From: Enoplolaimus lenunculus
Taxonomy: Eukaryota; Nematoda; Enoplea; Enoplida; Thoracostomopsidae
NCBI GenBank assembly: GCA_030248215.1
Contig: JASANG010002861.1
Location: forward strand, 1 to 64,000
Direction: 5' to 3'
Length of the DNA stretch: 64,000 bases
Below, piece after piece: positions 12,201 to 28,794 of the stretch (position 1 is its first letter; the number at the start of each line of letters is the position of its first letter). Below the pieces are notes generated by a model. That model was not told where the DNA came from. It did no database searches and saw only the letters and a program-made list of their open reading frames with translations. The translations under genes and the position numbers were made by a program.

Positions 12201-15200
12201 TGGCGTTACCATAAAATGTAATGGTAAAAGTAGAAACAGAAGCGGTCAATATTTGGAGAAAATTGAAAGTTTAGTTCGAAAGCTTGCCGGGTAACTCATG
12301 TAAAAAGTATCGCGATAACAATAATGATAATAATATAATAATAACAACTCGATGTATTTTACCTTGTATACAACATAAACAGCGGATCTTCTGCGTCAAG
12401 CCATTCTGGTTCACACTGATTCGATACGTTTTGCATGAGATCGTGATACCAGCTATCCAAATTGCCATTCCAATCGTACTACAAACAAAGCAGGATAAAA
12501 CCCTATTCACAAGCACAATGGATTGCAGAAATTTCTCATGCAAGTTTTATCAGCCAGAACTTATAACTCACACACGCAACTTCAATCTTCGTAGCGCGGT
12601 TTTCGAGCAAAACTTGCACGTGCATGTTGCACCTGCATGATTTCGAGGCACGAACGTGCACGTGTGAATAGCGTTTAACATAAAATAGCTTTAACGAACA
12701 TCATAATCTACAAGAAATTCATATATCACGACAACATCTGACAGCAAAATTCAATAAAATTAAGAACGGGTGTTACGTGAAAAAATTACTTATGAAAAAG
12801 TAACTCTCCACTCCAGTCATTTTACAGAACCAATTGCTTGGATCTTACTTTTTTATGGGGGTCACTTTTAACGTTACACAGGCACAAACTACCTTCAAAT
12901 CTTTGCACGGTCTTTTGCCCGGAACAATATCATTGGCTGAATCGCCGGATGCTGCAGGATCATAATCAAACGGCTCTTTCGTCATGTGTTTCACGACAAT
13001 ATTATGCATGACTTGATGCCCACTGCAATTATTGCAATCGTACATCAACATACATTAAAATAGTATTTTCATTCTCTCGACATGAATGATACGTAATTAT
13101 TTTAGTACGATCTGAATTTTGCCCTATTGGAATATATTAACTTAATATTTGCCAATGACAAACCTATTCCCAGAAATAAACCATTACATAAAACAACGCA
13201 GCCAGAGAGAAATATAGGAACAGCATTCATTTCAAATCTCGTCCAGGTGTCCAAATATTATGACCCTTTTCGAAATTTTTATAACAAAACGTAATTAGTG
13301 ATTTCATAATAAGAACACCGTTTAAAACAAGATTTAAGGGCATGCATTTAAGCAACCGACTACAAACATATCATACTTTCATCACTCGAACGAGCAAATG
13401 AACAATGTTCAAACAAATTTTAGCCCCGCTTATACATAACCCTAAAACACCATAGTGCAAAAGGTTGTTTACTTGAATATTGCAAAAATATACTTTAACC
13501 CAACACTACAACCAACCTTTCCTGACAGATTTTTATTGCATTGTCTGTGATTTCCTTCAGCTGAATACGCTTCGGCCCTCGCCATACGCCATCTAAAATT
13601 TACGTACAACAAAAGTACAAAAGCACAAAAAATTCAACGCTATTTTACTATAATCTTTAACCTAAACGAAGAGAATGTAAACTGCTAAAAGACATATTCA
13701 TCAACAACTACACTGGCGGAGGAAATATCAAAATATTAAATTTCAAACACTTCATCGATTGTGATATTTGTAATCTTCGTTTGCATTGTACAATATCAAA
13801 CCGTTAATTAAAGCTATAAAGTTGTTCAAAAAAGCGTTAGATACCTGCAGTAATTACAACTTTTGCCTTGGCGTCCAGTATACGAGCGGCAAGTGATTGC
13901 GATGAGAATCCTCCAAACTGAAATAATTTCGAAAATAATAGTAAAATGCTCTGTGTTATATTGTTGTACCCATAAACCATACGAAATTACTCAAGCAATG
14001 CATTTCTATTTTTAGTCGGCGGATAAATAAAATCTCTTATTTTACAAATTTGCCGCAGTTTAGCTTGCATAGGCAAGCTTTTTTCCTTCCAGTAATCAAC
14101 ATATTCCGATCAATGCGCATTACTGTATTATAAAATAAACTTGGACTTTGGTTAGAGTTAGCATTTGGATTAAGCTCAGGCTTAGCCAATTGCAAGCTTA
14201 GCTCAGGAACATAATCATCCGTAATGTTTTGGGGAATACTTTTTCTCCATAAACACATACACTTGTGTGAGGGAATGTAAACAGATCACAGACCCCGCCC
14301 TCTTTGGTACGTCTATAACGGTATCAACATACAACAATGGAATGTATTGCACCAATTCGTGCACAAGCCAGCATAACGACCGGAAGTTCAATAATCATCG
14401 GCAAATATATTGCAACTCTGTCGCCTTTGACAATTCCTTAAACAGTATGGTAAGTCAGTTTACACTGTTCAATGCTAAATTACAGTCACGGTCACAAAGT
14501 GCGCAGTTATCGCGATTGCGTTTCGTCTCTGACCGTAACGTATTTTGATAGATTTTTAAAAAATTCGAAGTAAAAAATCTTGGTATATATTTTAACTACA
14601 AGTATTTTGAAACCAAAAGCACCAACTAACAAAAATTGCTTAATATACTGTCGTATAAAAGATGAACTGGATTCAACAATCATAAAAGTTAAAAGTATAC
14701 CACCACCTTTCGATTTAAGCACGTTCCCAAATTTGCAAACTTCATCCAACAACTGTTTGTACGTAATCTGAGTGCAATCGTTCGGATAATTACCCTCCCT
14801 GAAACACAATACATCTTGAAACTAGCTATACAACTGCTATACACAAAAGCAAAAAAGATTTTAGCGAAACTTAGTTTTCAGCTCCTGTACTCATACCATA
14901 TAACAAATCAAAATTATCATTCTAAACATAAATAAAAATGTACGTATGCAATATAACTTTAAATTCGATTCCCACCCACTTTCTCCCCCACTTAATATTA
15001 CAACTTCGGCTTAGGCATAGACTCAAGCTTACGCTTCCATAGAAAAAGACTTAGCCTAAGATTTGGGCTTAGACAAAGGGTTATTATATAGGTATATAAA
15101 TCTTTTCCGAAAACTGTGTCCGCCTAATCGTAAGTCTGTGAACGGAAACTGTACAAAAGCCAAAGTTATCATTTTCCACAAAGTTTAGTAGCAAATTTTG

Positions 15201-16092
15201 GCTCCAAAACAAAAACGGTCATAAAATATGTATCGTTTCAGTTGCAGTTTGATGCAAACATACCAGTAAAACGCCACTCGATCACCGAGTCCAGCTTTCA
15301 CATGCCGATCAAGAACATTGTAACAGACGTTAGTTTTAGCACCTTCGAGAAACTTTATGAAGATCGGCCCTTTCTCAACGTTGAAATTGTACTGAAGCAT
15401 AGGTTTGCCTTCGGGACGATACTAAAACATCAAGCCCATCCCAATTGAATATTTACAACGACAACGCGGAATAAACACAAAGTAAGATAGTCCAACGCTA
15501 GTTCCAGACCTTAAAATGGGGTCTGGCAGACGCTTCGCAGTGTAGACTAACAAAATGAGTACTGTTTACCTTAAAAAATCTTTTTCAATGATTGTGGTTT
15601 TGTAAAAACAATTGTCTGAGCTTAGCATTGATATATTCACGAAAATAGACTCGACAAAGTAACTGGAGAAGACTATAGGCAATTGGCATCCGACTCGCTA
15701 CTCAAATCGATTTCGAAAGTCCGCCAGTCCCCCCACAGTGTTTATATGATAATTATTACTACATTATCACATGCTTGGGGCATAGGCTCAGACTAAGTTT
15801 AGGCTTTAGCTTAGGTTTATTCTCAAGCGCCGGTTAAGGCTATTTTTACTTATGTGTTGGGGAACTTTATGTGGGGGGGGGGGTGAAACAAGAAAATAAT
15901 AACCACACACACCTTGAAATAAAATTCATTCACAAGCGGGTCCCAGAACGCATTCGGGTCACTGAGCGACTGCGCGTGCATGTTGCGATAGTCGTCCATT
16001 GACCAAACATGAGCGACGTTTGCAACAGCGTCTGCCGGCGCGTACGTCGCCGAATCATCGTTGGTGTCGAGAAAAAACGACGCCTTACTCAT
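9237..16092 (-). CDS. ACSS2: Acetyl-CoA synthetase (ACSS2-like), 3' end missing
   Basis: This AMP-forming enzyme activates acetate to acetyl-CoA; ACSS2 acts in cytosol and nucleus. Fourteen exons read leftward: 16092-15913, 15421-15264, 14798-14707, 14436-14333, 13917-13845, 13592-13517, 13022-12893, 12478-12363, 12103-11911, 11432-11299, 10629-10497, 10011-9955, 9689-9609, 9345-9237. All phases agree, giving 545 residues plus one base. Motifs seen are YNVLDRHV, the nucleotide loop [48 protein letters not shown] and [30 protein letters not shown] favours ACSS2 over mitochondrial ACSS1. The chosen start is MSKASFF; an acceptor at 16120-16121 would extend the frame upstream, so the 5' end is uncertain. 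About 140 residues are missing after SGDG, including the GRIDD hinge and the catalytic lysine loop near TRSGK. The final donor is phase 1 and no following exon lies in the window. Confidence 0.93.
10665..10838. mobile_element. MITE of the CTATTCACA / TGCAGCTGCAA family, intronic
   Basis: This segment lies in an acetyl-CoA synthetase intron. It has AAAGTTTTTGCAGCGAGAA near its left side and an ATTCACATG-type end in inverted orientation on its right. It is related to copies at 12497-12680 and 19252-19506, but its termini are degraded. Confidence 0.5.
11130..11175. repeat. Short direct repeat in intron
   Basis: Two adjacent copies of CCAGAGTGGGARTAGGCG lie in the intron between the exons at 11432-11299 and 10629-10497. 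Confidence 0.7.
12300..12350. repeat. AAT-rich microsatellite in intron
   Basis: A short imperfect run of ATAATA and AATAAT trinucleotides lies just beyond the donor of the exon at 12478-12363. Confidence 0.7.
12497..12680. mobile_element. MITE of the CTATTCACA family, intronic
   Basis: It starts with CCCTATTCACAAGC, and its right end, read on the opposite strand, begins GTTAAACGCTATTCACACG. Between them are repeated TGCACGTGCA-like motifs. It sits in an acetyl-CoA synthetase intron and has no coding capacity. Confidence 0.6.
15005..15085. repeat. Degenerate TTAGGC-like hexamer cluster
   Basis: Loosely repeated hexamers of the type GCTTAG, ACTTAG and GCTTACG occur in an acetyl-CoA synthetase intron. 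A similar cluster lies at 15778-15845. They resemble the spacers inside the CAGGGGCGGAAC MITEs elsewhere in the window, but terminal repeats are absent here. Confidence 0.6.
15778..15845. repeat. Degenerate TTAGGC-like hexamer cluster
   Basis: Repeated TAGGCT, GGCTTA and TAGGTT motifs lie in the first intron of acetyl-CoA synthetase, close to a run of eleven G at about 15872. Confidence 0.55.
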
Positions 16093-16418
16093 TGACCACG
16101 TTTTGACTTTGCCAACAACCTAAACATAACCAACGAAAGTACAACTGGTTTAATCATAAAATGAATAGTTTGCATCAGGTTGATTACAAATTATAACAAT
16201 TAGCCTCGACACGTCTCTTTAACCCGTCCGAAACGTTTTAGAAGTCACGGCTAACAGCTTAAAAATACAGTATTGGTCAGTTGTCACCAACTTCAATTGG
16301 TAACTCACATAAATTTGTCACTGTATTATAATATGACTGCGGAATAGTAATTATTGATAAGACAAGGTGTCCAGAAAAATTATAATTCCAAGGTAAATGC
16401 AACTTCGTCACGTGGCAG
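16093..16418. other. Upstream flank of acetyl-CoA synthetase
   Basis: No gene is seen. A possible splice acceptor (minus strand TTTAG at 16124-16120) would allow a 5' exon further upstream, or a trans-splice site; neither can be told from sequence alone. Confidence 0.4.
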
Positions 16419-16719
16419 CAGGATGTAACCGGAGGTCTGCCTGCGGCTCCGGCTCCGGCAGAAAATTGACCTCCGTCTGTGTCTCTGATCTGGTAGAACT
16501 TTTGCCGGAGGTTCCGGCAACAATTTAGGTAGTGAAAGTTTGTACAGTTTTACAAAATTTTCCTGTTTGGTGCGATTCGCTTTAACTTTCGGCACAATTT
16601 TGAAGAAATGCCGAGATTTACCTAATTTCGCCTCACCTCCTACTTCACCTCCGGATCCGGCTCCGGCAAAATATTGTTGACCTCCGGCTCCGGTATTTTT
16701 GACGTCCGGTTGCATCCTG
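16419..16719. mobile_element. hAT-like MITE, CAGGRTGYAACCGG family
   Basis: The element begins CAGGATGTAACCGGAGG and ends CCGGTTGCATCCTG, an inverted pair. The flanking octamers CGTGGCAG and CGTTGCAG differ at one base, as expected of an aged 8-bp hAT target duplication. The inside is rich in CCGGCTCCGG. An open frame across it is a by-product of these repeats. Confidence 0.75.
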
Positions 16720-16789
16720 CGTTGCAGTAACATTGAGACATTCAAAAGCTTTCAAAATTTATCGAATATAAAAAACGAACCTTTTCGTT

Positions 16790-16935
16790 TATCCCCCCAG
16801 CCAACGTTCGGCTAAAAATGGTTCGATTTTGAAAATTTTTGGCATACTTGAGATTCCAGTGACTTCACCTGATCATTTCACTCCGAAATTTAAATTTTTG
16901 AAAAATTCGATTTTTGTGGTCCCAGGGTCCACAGT
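16790..16935. repeat. Interspersed repeat with GAATTTTTGAAAAATTCG-like core
   Basis: The segment runs from CCAGCCAACGTTCGGC through GACTTCACCTGATCATTTC to AAATTTTTGAAAAATTCG. Related stretches occur near 27030-27175 (inverted), 41335-41480, 41650-41730 (inverted) and 62755-62840 (inverted). No protein, tail or target duplication identifies the element type. Confidence 0.65.
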
Positions 16936-16984
16936 TTACTAGCTGAGTCGACTCGACTGAGCGAAGCTCGAACGCACGTAAGCA

Positions 16985-18010
16985 GTTGAACTAATATGCA
17001 AATTATTTATTAGCTAACTATTCATTTACCGGTTTTGAAGGTTTGTAGACAATTTATTTAGATTGCTCGCACCCGAAAACCCTTTAGTGCTGAAATTAGA
17101 TTGCTTTTAACCTAATAATTAGTGAAAAATTGTAAAAAGTCCTAACTTTGGCTTATAAATTATGCTAATATGCAAATTATCTATTAGCTAACTACTCATT
17201 TATCGCTTTAGGATGTTTGTAAACAATTTATTCAGATTCCTCGCATCCAAAAATTCTTTAGTGCTGAAATTAGATTGCTTGTAACTGTAATAATTAGTGA
17301 AATAATATAGAAGGCCCTAATTTAGGCTTAACTAATTATGCAAATTAGTTTGTAGCTAATAAACGACTTAAAACTTTAAAACCTTAATGCGAGGTTAACA
17401 GCCCAGGATAATTGGCTTTCAAACAAAAAAGTTTATCAAAATCGGTTCAGCGGTTCCTGAGATGCTTTTCGGACGGACGGACAGACGGACGGACGGCAGG
17501 GTGCAACCGGAATTACAATTTACCGGAACCGGAACCGGAATTTGAAAATTTTACCGGAACCGGAACCGGAAAATGAAAAATGCATTTCACCAAAAATTTC
17601 ATTTTAATCTTATTTTTTGCTCTATTATTTGTGAAATAACCTTAGTCGAACATAGGTATTTATTTTATTTGTTGTATTTTAGATTTTCATCATCGACTGA
17701 AGTGAAATCCACCATCAATGGCTTATATTCGGAGTACAAGTGGCTTTCAAAAGAGATTCTTAAAAATTTGCAATGTTAAGAAAACGGCCAAATTATAATT
17801 CCGGAATTTTTAAATCCGGTAAAAATTTACCGGAACCGGAACCGGAACCGGAAGGTGAAAAAATGCCGGAACCGGAACCGGAATTCCGGTTGCACCCTGA
17901 CGGACGGACATCCTATATTCGACCCCAGAGTTCAAAACATAAACACTCGACGCAGCTTGCGGAGCAGAGGCGAATGGTGTTACATTTTTCGCAATCAGAT
18001 CACTCGCTGA
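16985..18010. mobile_element. Interspersed element with ~165-bp modules and GGAC-rich tail
   Basis: Three copies of a module containing ATATGCAAATTATYTATTAGC lie at about 16995, 17168 and 17337. They are followed by ATCGGTTCAGCGGTTCCTGAG and a GGACGGACAGACGGAC tract. The tract is split by the hAT-like MITE at 17497-17899 and resumes as ACGGACGGACATCC. The same modules and end occur at 20440-21530. The conserved GTTCAGCGGTTCCTGAGA plus short-repeat tail resembles the 3' ends of several invertebrate non-LTR or nonautonomous elements, but no coding part is present to classify it. Confidence 0.6.
17497..17899. mobile_element. hAT-like MITE inserted in another repeat
   Basis: The element starts CAGGGTGCAACCGGAATT and ends AATTCCGGTTGCACCCTG, near-perfect inverted ends. 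It is flanked on both sides by ACGGACGG (17489-17496 and 17900-17907), an 8-bp duplication of the GGAC tract it entered. Repeated GGAACC motifs flank a non-repetitive centre. It has no transposase. Confidence 0.88.
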
Positions 18011-18796
18011 CGAGTTATGGATTCTAGAAATTTTTCCGAACTCGTATTTCACTGCTACTAGTATACGAGCGCCGTCTGGCCCACAATACAACCCACATAA
18101 CCGCGCATTAATATATTCTTGTTAGAAACATCCATAAACCCTACCTCAGCTAAGATTTCAACGTCCTGAGCTCTAAAATATCGTTCAACCACAAACTTAT
18201 TTGCCAACAAAACACAACTCGCGCCGTGATAAACCAAGCAAAGTTTGCTACTGATTACAACATATTATTAAGTCATAAATTATTAACAACGAAAACACCT
18301 AAAATATATACAACTAAAATATTTTCAAGAAACGCAAAATAAAGTTTAAAGTACACCAAAAACTCATAAGATATTTAAGATAATAGAAAAAATGGTGTGC
18401 TTGCTAGGCGGATCAAGACCGCACCTAAGCGTGGCGCTATACTTTTGACTATTTTAATGACTCTAGGCACATATATTGTCATCGTAAGTGAGCTACCAAA
18501 CTGAACCGCAAATCAATTGGTAAACAAATTTTTAACCATTTTGATTTGCAGCGACCGTCTCGAACGCAATCTAAGTTTTGAATCGTTACAGAAAAAACCA
18601 TTTTTTTCGACTTTTCTATAACAGGGGTTTAGCATGGTTTGGTAGCTTAATCTTGTGTTAAGACTTTACTTTTTAGACGACAAGATTTGTCTTGCAGGAT
18701 AGCGTGTAGCATTTTTTACTTAAATTTAATTTTAGAAATAGATATTTTGATATGCAAACAAACACTATCTTGAGAGAAATTTTGACACTAAATTTG
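18011..18796. other. Intergenic, no gene seen
   Basis: AT-rich sequence without a supported exon, RNA gene or repeat that I recognise. Confidence 0.5.
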
Positions 18797-18993
18797 ATTC
18801 ATGTAAAGATCAGGAGTAAAGATCACGAGCGTAACGTTTTTCTGTGGGACTGCAATAGAGTAAGCTTACGCTTTAGACTATTTTTTTACCTAGGCTTAGA
18901 CTTAGGCTTAGGTATAAGCACATTTTTACGCTTAGGCTTAGACTTAGGAATACGCTTATACTACGGTTGCGGTCCTGTTCTATACACTGGTCC
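18797..18993. mobile_element. Decayed MITE with TTAGGC-like internal array
   Basis: The left side reads ATGTAAAGATCAGGAG and the right side GCGGTCCTGTTCTATACACTGG, degenerate versions of the inverted ends seen intact at 28795-28973. Between them is a cluster of TTAGGC-type hexamers. Confidence 0.6.
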
Positions 18994-19251
18994 AAATTTT
19001 TCAATTGTACAAAGTTTAACTTTTTGGAATCGAATTAAATTCAGAAAATACGCTAATAAGTGCTGCTTGCTACACACTTAGTTACTGCACTGTGAAAATC
19101 AAAAATTGATTTTCGTATATTACAATGCACGAGAGTTTTAGTAGTTATTCGAAATAGTTTAAAACTACAAAACTACAATTGCAAAAATTGAAAGGCTTAA
19201 AGCTTGAAAATATTCGGGAACCAAACAAAACAACTAAGAAATGCAACGCTT

Positions 19252-19506
19252 AAGCCCTATTTACACGTGCAAGTTTTTGCCGCGAGAAGTTGCAGCTGCA
19301 AATTGCACACAGAACTTGTATTTTCTCATCAGCCAATAAGAAAGCGGCTGCAATAAATTCAGTAAACTTTCTAAATTTTTAGTTATGATTTTTAATGAAT
19401 TATTTGCAGCTGCAAGTTTTTCGAACGAGATTTTGGACAAAACTTGCAAGTGCAAGTTGCAGCTGCAAGTTCTCGCAGCAAAAACTTGCATTTGTGAATA
19501 GGACTT
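19252..19506. mobile_element. MITE with TGCAGCTGCAA inverted ends
   Basis: The left end AAGCCCTATTTACACGTGC and the reverse complement of the right end AAGTCCTATTCACAAATGC are followed on both sides by AAGTTTTTGC, GCGAGAA and TTGCAGCTGCAA. The paired arms are roughly 50-60 bp and the element is 255 bp. It has no coding capacity. Confidence 0.8.
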
Positions 19507-20091
19507 TCGAAGTGCAACGATTAAGCAATATCTATCACTTATGATAATCTTGAAATTGTGAAAACAAAATAATAACTACCATACTTCTGTAAGTTTTTCA
19601 TTTATTTTTTCCAGTAAATTTTGCCATGAAAATTTTTAACAAGTCATAATTGGATCCCAGTACGCTTACACAGCCATATATTTTATTTTCTCTGTATTTC
19701 AACCGATAATTAGCATCTAATTTGTGCAAATAAGGCCAAATCAAATGAAGCTGGTGGCCTCAGTCGAAATGTTTCAAAGGCGACTAAATTTTTAGCCAGA
19801 AAAGTAACTCGATGGCCCAGTTGAAAAAATATAGTAAAGACCCGACTTGACCGAAAAGAATTCTAGGATCGCCATCACTAAACGTATAAATATGGTCACT
19901 GGTCAAAACTGCTACAGACGCGATGTATACATACGTAGATACATGCGCAAATATATAATGATAAAGCATGTGCAAAGCGGTAACCTAATTTTCCCGTTAT
20001 CTTTACTCACGACACAGCACGACTGAATATACTAGAAACATGCAAAAATAAAAATCAATTCACCGGTGGAAGCAGCCAAATTTCTCCTTAG
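19507..20091. other. Intergenic, no gene seen
   Basis: AT-rich sequence; no exon or repeat recognised. Confidence 0.45.
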
Positions 20092-20356
20092 ATGTCCGGC
20101 ATAGACAGGACCAGTCCGGCACAGACCAGACCTGTCCGGCCTAGACCACACCTGTCCGACACAGACCACACCTGTCCGACACAGACCAGACCTGTCCAGC
20201 ACAGACCAGCCTATCCGGCACAGACGACACCTGTCCGGCAAAGACCAGACCTGTCCGGCACAGACCAGACCTTTCCGGCACAGACCACGCCTGTCCGGCA
20301 TATACAGGACCTGTCCGGCAGACACCAGACCTGCCCGGCATAGACAGGACCGGCCA
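20092..20356. repeat. 20-bp minisatellite
   Basis: About thirteen tandem copies of GTCCGGCACAGACCAGACCT with scattered substitutions. Both strands stay open in several frames as a consequence of the repeat, but no gene signal is present. Confidence 0.93.
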
Positions 20357-20439
20357 AGGTGATCAACTATTAATTTTAACTTGGAAACAGGCTAATATAA
20401 ACTACACACTCCAAAGTTTTACAGTAAAGTACCAGTCGT

Positions 20440-21530
20440 CAATTAAGGTAATATGCAAATTAGTTATTAGCTAACTATTCATTTATCAATTTTGGAGGTT
20501 TTTAAGCAATTTCCTAAGATTCCTCGCACCCAAAAACCCTTCAGCCAGCCTAAAAATTATTAAAGTCATTTTAAAAGTCATATTTTTTTCTCGTCAATTA
20601 AGCAAATATGCAAATTCGCTATTAGCTAACTATTCGATAATCGCTTTTAACGGTTTGTAGCAATTTATTCAGATTCCTCGCACCCGAAAACCCATTATTG
20701 CTGAAATTAGATTGCTTGTAACCCTAATAATTAGGGAAACATTGTAAAAAACGCCTAATTTAGCCTTATCAATTTTGCTTATATGCAAATTATCTATTAG
20801 CTAACTACTCAATTATCGGTTTTAGACGTTTGTAAACAATTTATTCAGATGGCTCGCACCAAAAAACCTTCAGTAAACCCTAATAATTATTGAAATAATT
20901 TAAAAAGTCCTAGTTTTGTCTTGTCAATTAAGCTAATATGCAAATTAGCTATTAGCTAACTAGTCAATTATCGGTTTTGGATGTTTGTAAACTATTTATT
21001 CAAACTCCTCGCACCTAAAAACCCTTTAGTGCTGAAATTATATTGCTTTTAACCTTAATAATTAGTTAAATATTGTAAAAAGTTCTAATTTAGGCTTATA
21101 AATTATGCTAATATGCAAATTATCTATTAGCTAACTGCTCAATTATCGGTTTTGGAGGTTTGTAAACAGTCTACGCAGATTCCTCGCACCCATAAACCCT
21201 TTAATGCTAAAATTAGATTGCTTCTAACTGTAATAATTAGTGAAATATTGTGGAAAGTCCTAGTTTGGGCTTAATTAATTATGCAAATTAGCCTGTAGCT
21301 AATAAACGGCTTAAAATTTTAAAACCCCAATGCGAGGTTAACACCCCAGGATAATTGGCTTTGAAACAAAAAAAGTTTATCACAATCGGTTCAGCCGTTC
21401 CTGAGATTCGTTTCGGACGGACAGACAGACAGACAGACGGACGGACATCCACCTTTCGACCCCCAAGTACAAAATATAAAACGCTTCGCTAAACTCCGAG
21501 CTTCGCTCGGAGTTTCGCCTCGCTCAATAA
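20440..21530. mobile_element. Interspersed element with ~165-bp modules and GGAC-rich tail, longer copy
   Basis: The module motif ATGCAAATTAG/ATCTATTAGC recurs at about 20450, 20607, 20780, 20936, 21110 and 21270, with spacings alternating near 157 and 174 bp, so the array is a dimer of about 330 bp. It ends with ATCGGTTCAGCCGTTCCTGAG, a GGACAGACAGAC tract and a small hairpin (AACTCCGAGC, loop TTC, GCTCGGAGTT) near 21494-21516. It shares its right end with 16985-18010. No reverse transcriptase or other protein was seen. Confidence 0.65.
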
Positions 21531-22011
21531 AACCTGTGCTACACTTTAACCTGGCATATATACTCTCAACCAGAAGTCTCGTCTCAATACTACTGTTGAG
21601 AAATCTGCAAATAGTAAACCCGGCTGAACGTTTCATGTCAGCGCCGCCAGACCTTTAGACGATGTTCAAACAAAGCTCGATTGCAATATTTTGGTTCATC
21701 TCCAAGCGTAATTCAACCTGCTTTAAGTCTTTCTACAAATCTGCCAATATCACATTCCTACACCGAGATGGAACCATAGTGATATTTTGTGGGAAAACAA
21801 AATAATATTATTATTCAGTACAAAGTGCAAACCCAAGCATATCAAAAATTTAGATACTACAACCTTATCAATACAGATATATACTGTAACAAAATGATGT
21901 TTGCCGGACAAAGAAATCACCATCAGAATAGATAAGGCGTATGTAGCCTAAATATGTTAAGGTTGTAAATCACTCAGAAACTTTTTGATTCAACTCAGCG
22001 CCGCGAAGGTA

Positions 22012-22130
22012 TGGAAGCGGTAGCCACACCACTGCCGGACGCTGCTGCACTTGGGAAGCGGTAGCCACACCACTGCCCACCGCTGCCTCATAAACTATAA
22101 CAAACTTTTTCAAGTGCAGCAGCGTCCGGC
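22012..22130. repeat. Direct repeats with a perfect 20-bp hairpin
   Basis: GGAAGCGGTAGCCACACCAC occurs twice (about 22013 and 22054). The 20-bp arm at 22034-22053 (GCCGGACGCTGCTGCACTTG) is perfectly inverted at 22111-22130, leaving a loop of 57 bases. No family was recognised. Confidence 0.8.
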
Positions 22131-22200
22131 ACCTCACAGCCACAGGGACAAACCTATCAATTCCTAAGCCAGTGGACAAACACAAGATACGTGTATATAC

Positions 22201-22577
22201 CTAGTCATAATTCAGCCCAATTCCGAATTTGACTAATCCAAAGCCGAATTACGCCTTAGTCTAGCCGAAGGCGTGGAATTTTCTCTCCAATCAAGCTGCA
22301 ATTTTGTCATTTGTTTTATTACTCAATGTCATACTCGATTTTGATTGGCTTGCGCGAACTATCCATGAATGTTTGTCTTTTTAGCTATAAAAACATTGCT
22401 GTTGCTATCTGCAGAAGTAAACTTCGCCCTACAGCTTTGCACAGTTTACTAAGTAACCAATCAAATATTGTCCATTTTGATCAGAGAGAATTCAACGTTG
22501 GGCTAACCCAAGACGTAATTCCGCTTTTGACCAGCACAATTCGGAATTGAGCTAAACACACAGCTTGCGCTACGATA
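22201..22577. mobile_element. MITE, TCAGCCCAATTCCGAATT family
   Basis: The left end carries ATTCAGCCCAATTCCGAATT. The right end, read in reverse, gives TAGCTCAATTCCGAATTG after TCGTAGCGCAAG. It is related to the better preserved 379-bp copy at 61414-61792. It contains no protein. Confidence 0.65.
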
Positions 22578-28221
<5,644 letters not shown>

Positions 28222-28495
28222 GAGGTTTGCATCCGGCTCCGGTAGAAAATCGACCCCTGGTGTCGGTGGAATTTCTGCTGGAAGTTCCGGAAATTTTTTG
28301 ATGTTTTTTACAAAACTTGGTTTTCAAGATTTTTTAAAAAATAAACTAAAACCAACAATTTAAACACCACATTAAAGACATTTGCTAAAATAAGCAAACG
28401 TAAAATTGTTTTGAATTTCGTTTTTCCTTCAACTCCGGTAAACTTTGTTAATCTTCGGTTCCAGTATTTTTCACCTACAATTGCACCCATGCACT
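28222..28495. mobile_element. Partial MITE, CCGGCTCCGG-rich, related to 16419-16719
   Basis: Internal sequence (GCATCCGGCTCCGGTAGAAAA, CTGGAAGTTCCGG, ACTCCGGTAAACTTTGTT) matches the inside of the elements at 16419-16719 and 52770-53122. The terminal CAGG ends are not preserved. Confidence 0.6.
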
Positions 28496-28794
28496 TTGGG
28501 CAAACGGCGACCGGCGGTAGGATCGGAAAGGTCGCACTACACTGCAACCGTGCACTTGACTAATAAGACTGATTACATAAGTACATTTCAGTGTGTAACC
28601 GGATATTCGTTTCCGTTTCCGGCAAAAATCGGTGTCCATCTCTGTTTCCATTATAGATACTTTACTTTTGCGTTCAAAATAGTTATAAATCACGTATATA
28701 CTTCGCATTTTTTGTTACAGATATGCTGCAATTGTTCAAAATGAAATAAGAATTATGAAATTCATCCAAAATCTTAAGAACTTCGGCCAATGTA

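Noticed and set aside
16380-16745. A 121-codon minus-strand frame rich in Gly and Ala
   Set aside because: It lies inside a hAT-like MITE with inverted ends and target duplication.
20032-20343. Open frames with GLCRTG or PAQTRP repeats
   Set aside because: They are produced by the 20-bp minisatellite and have no other support.
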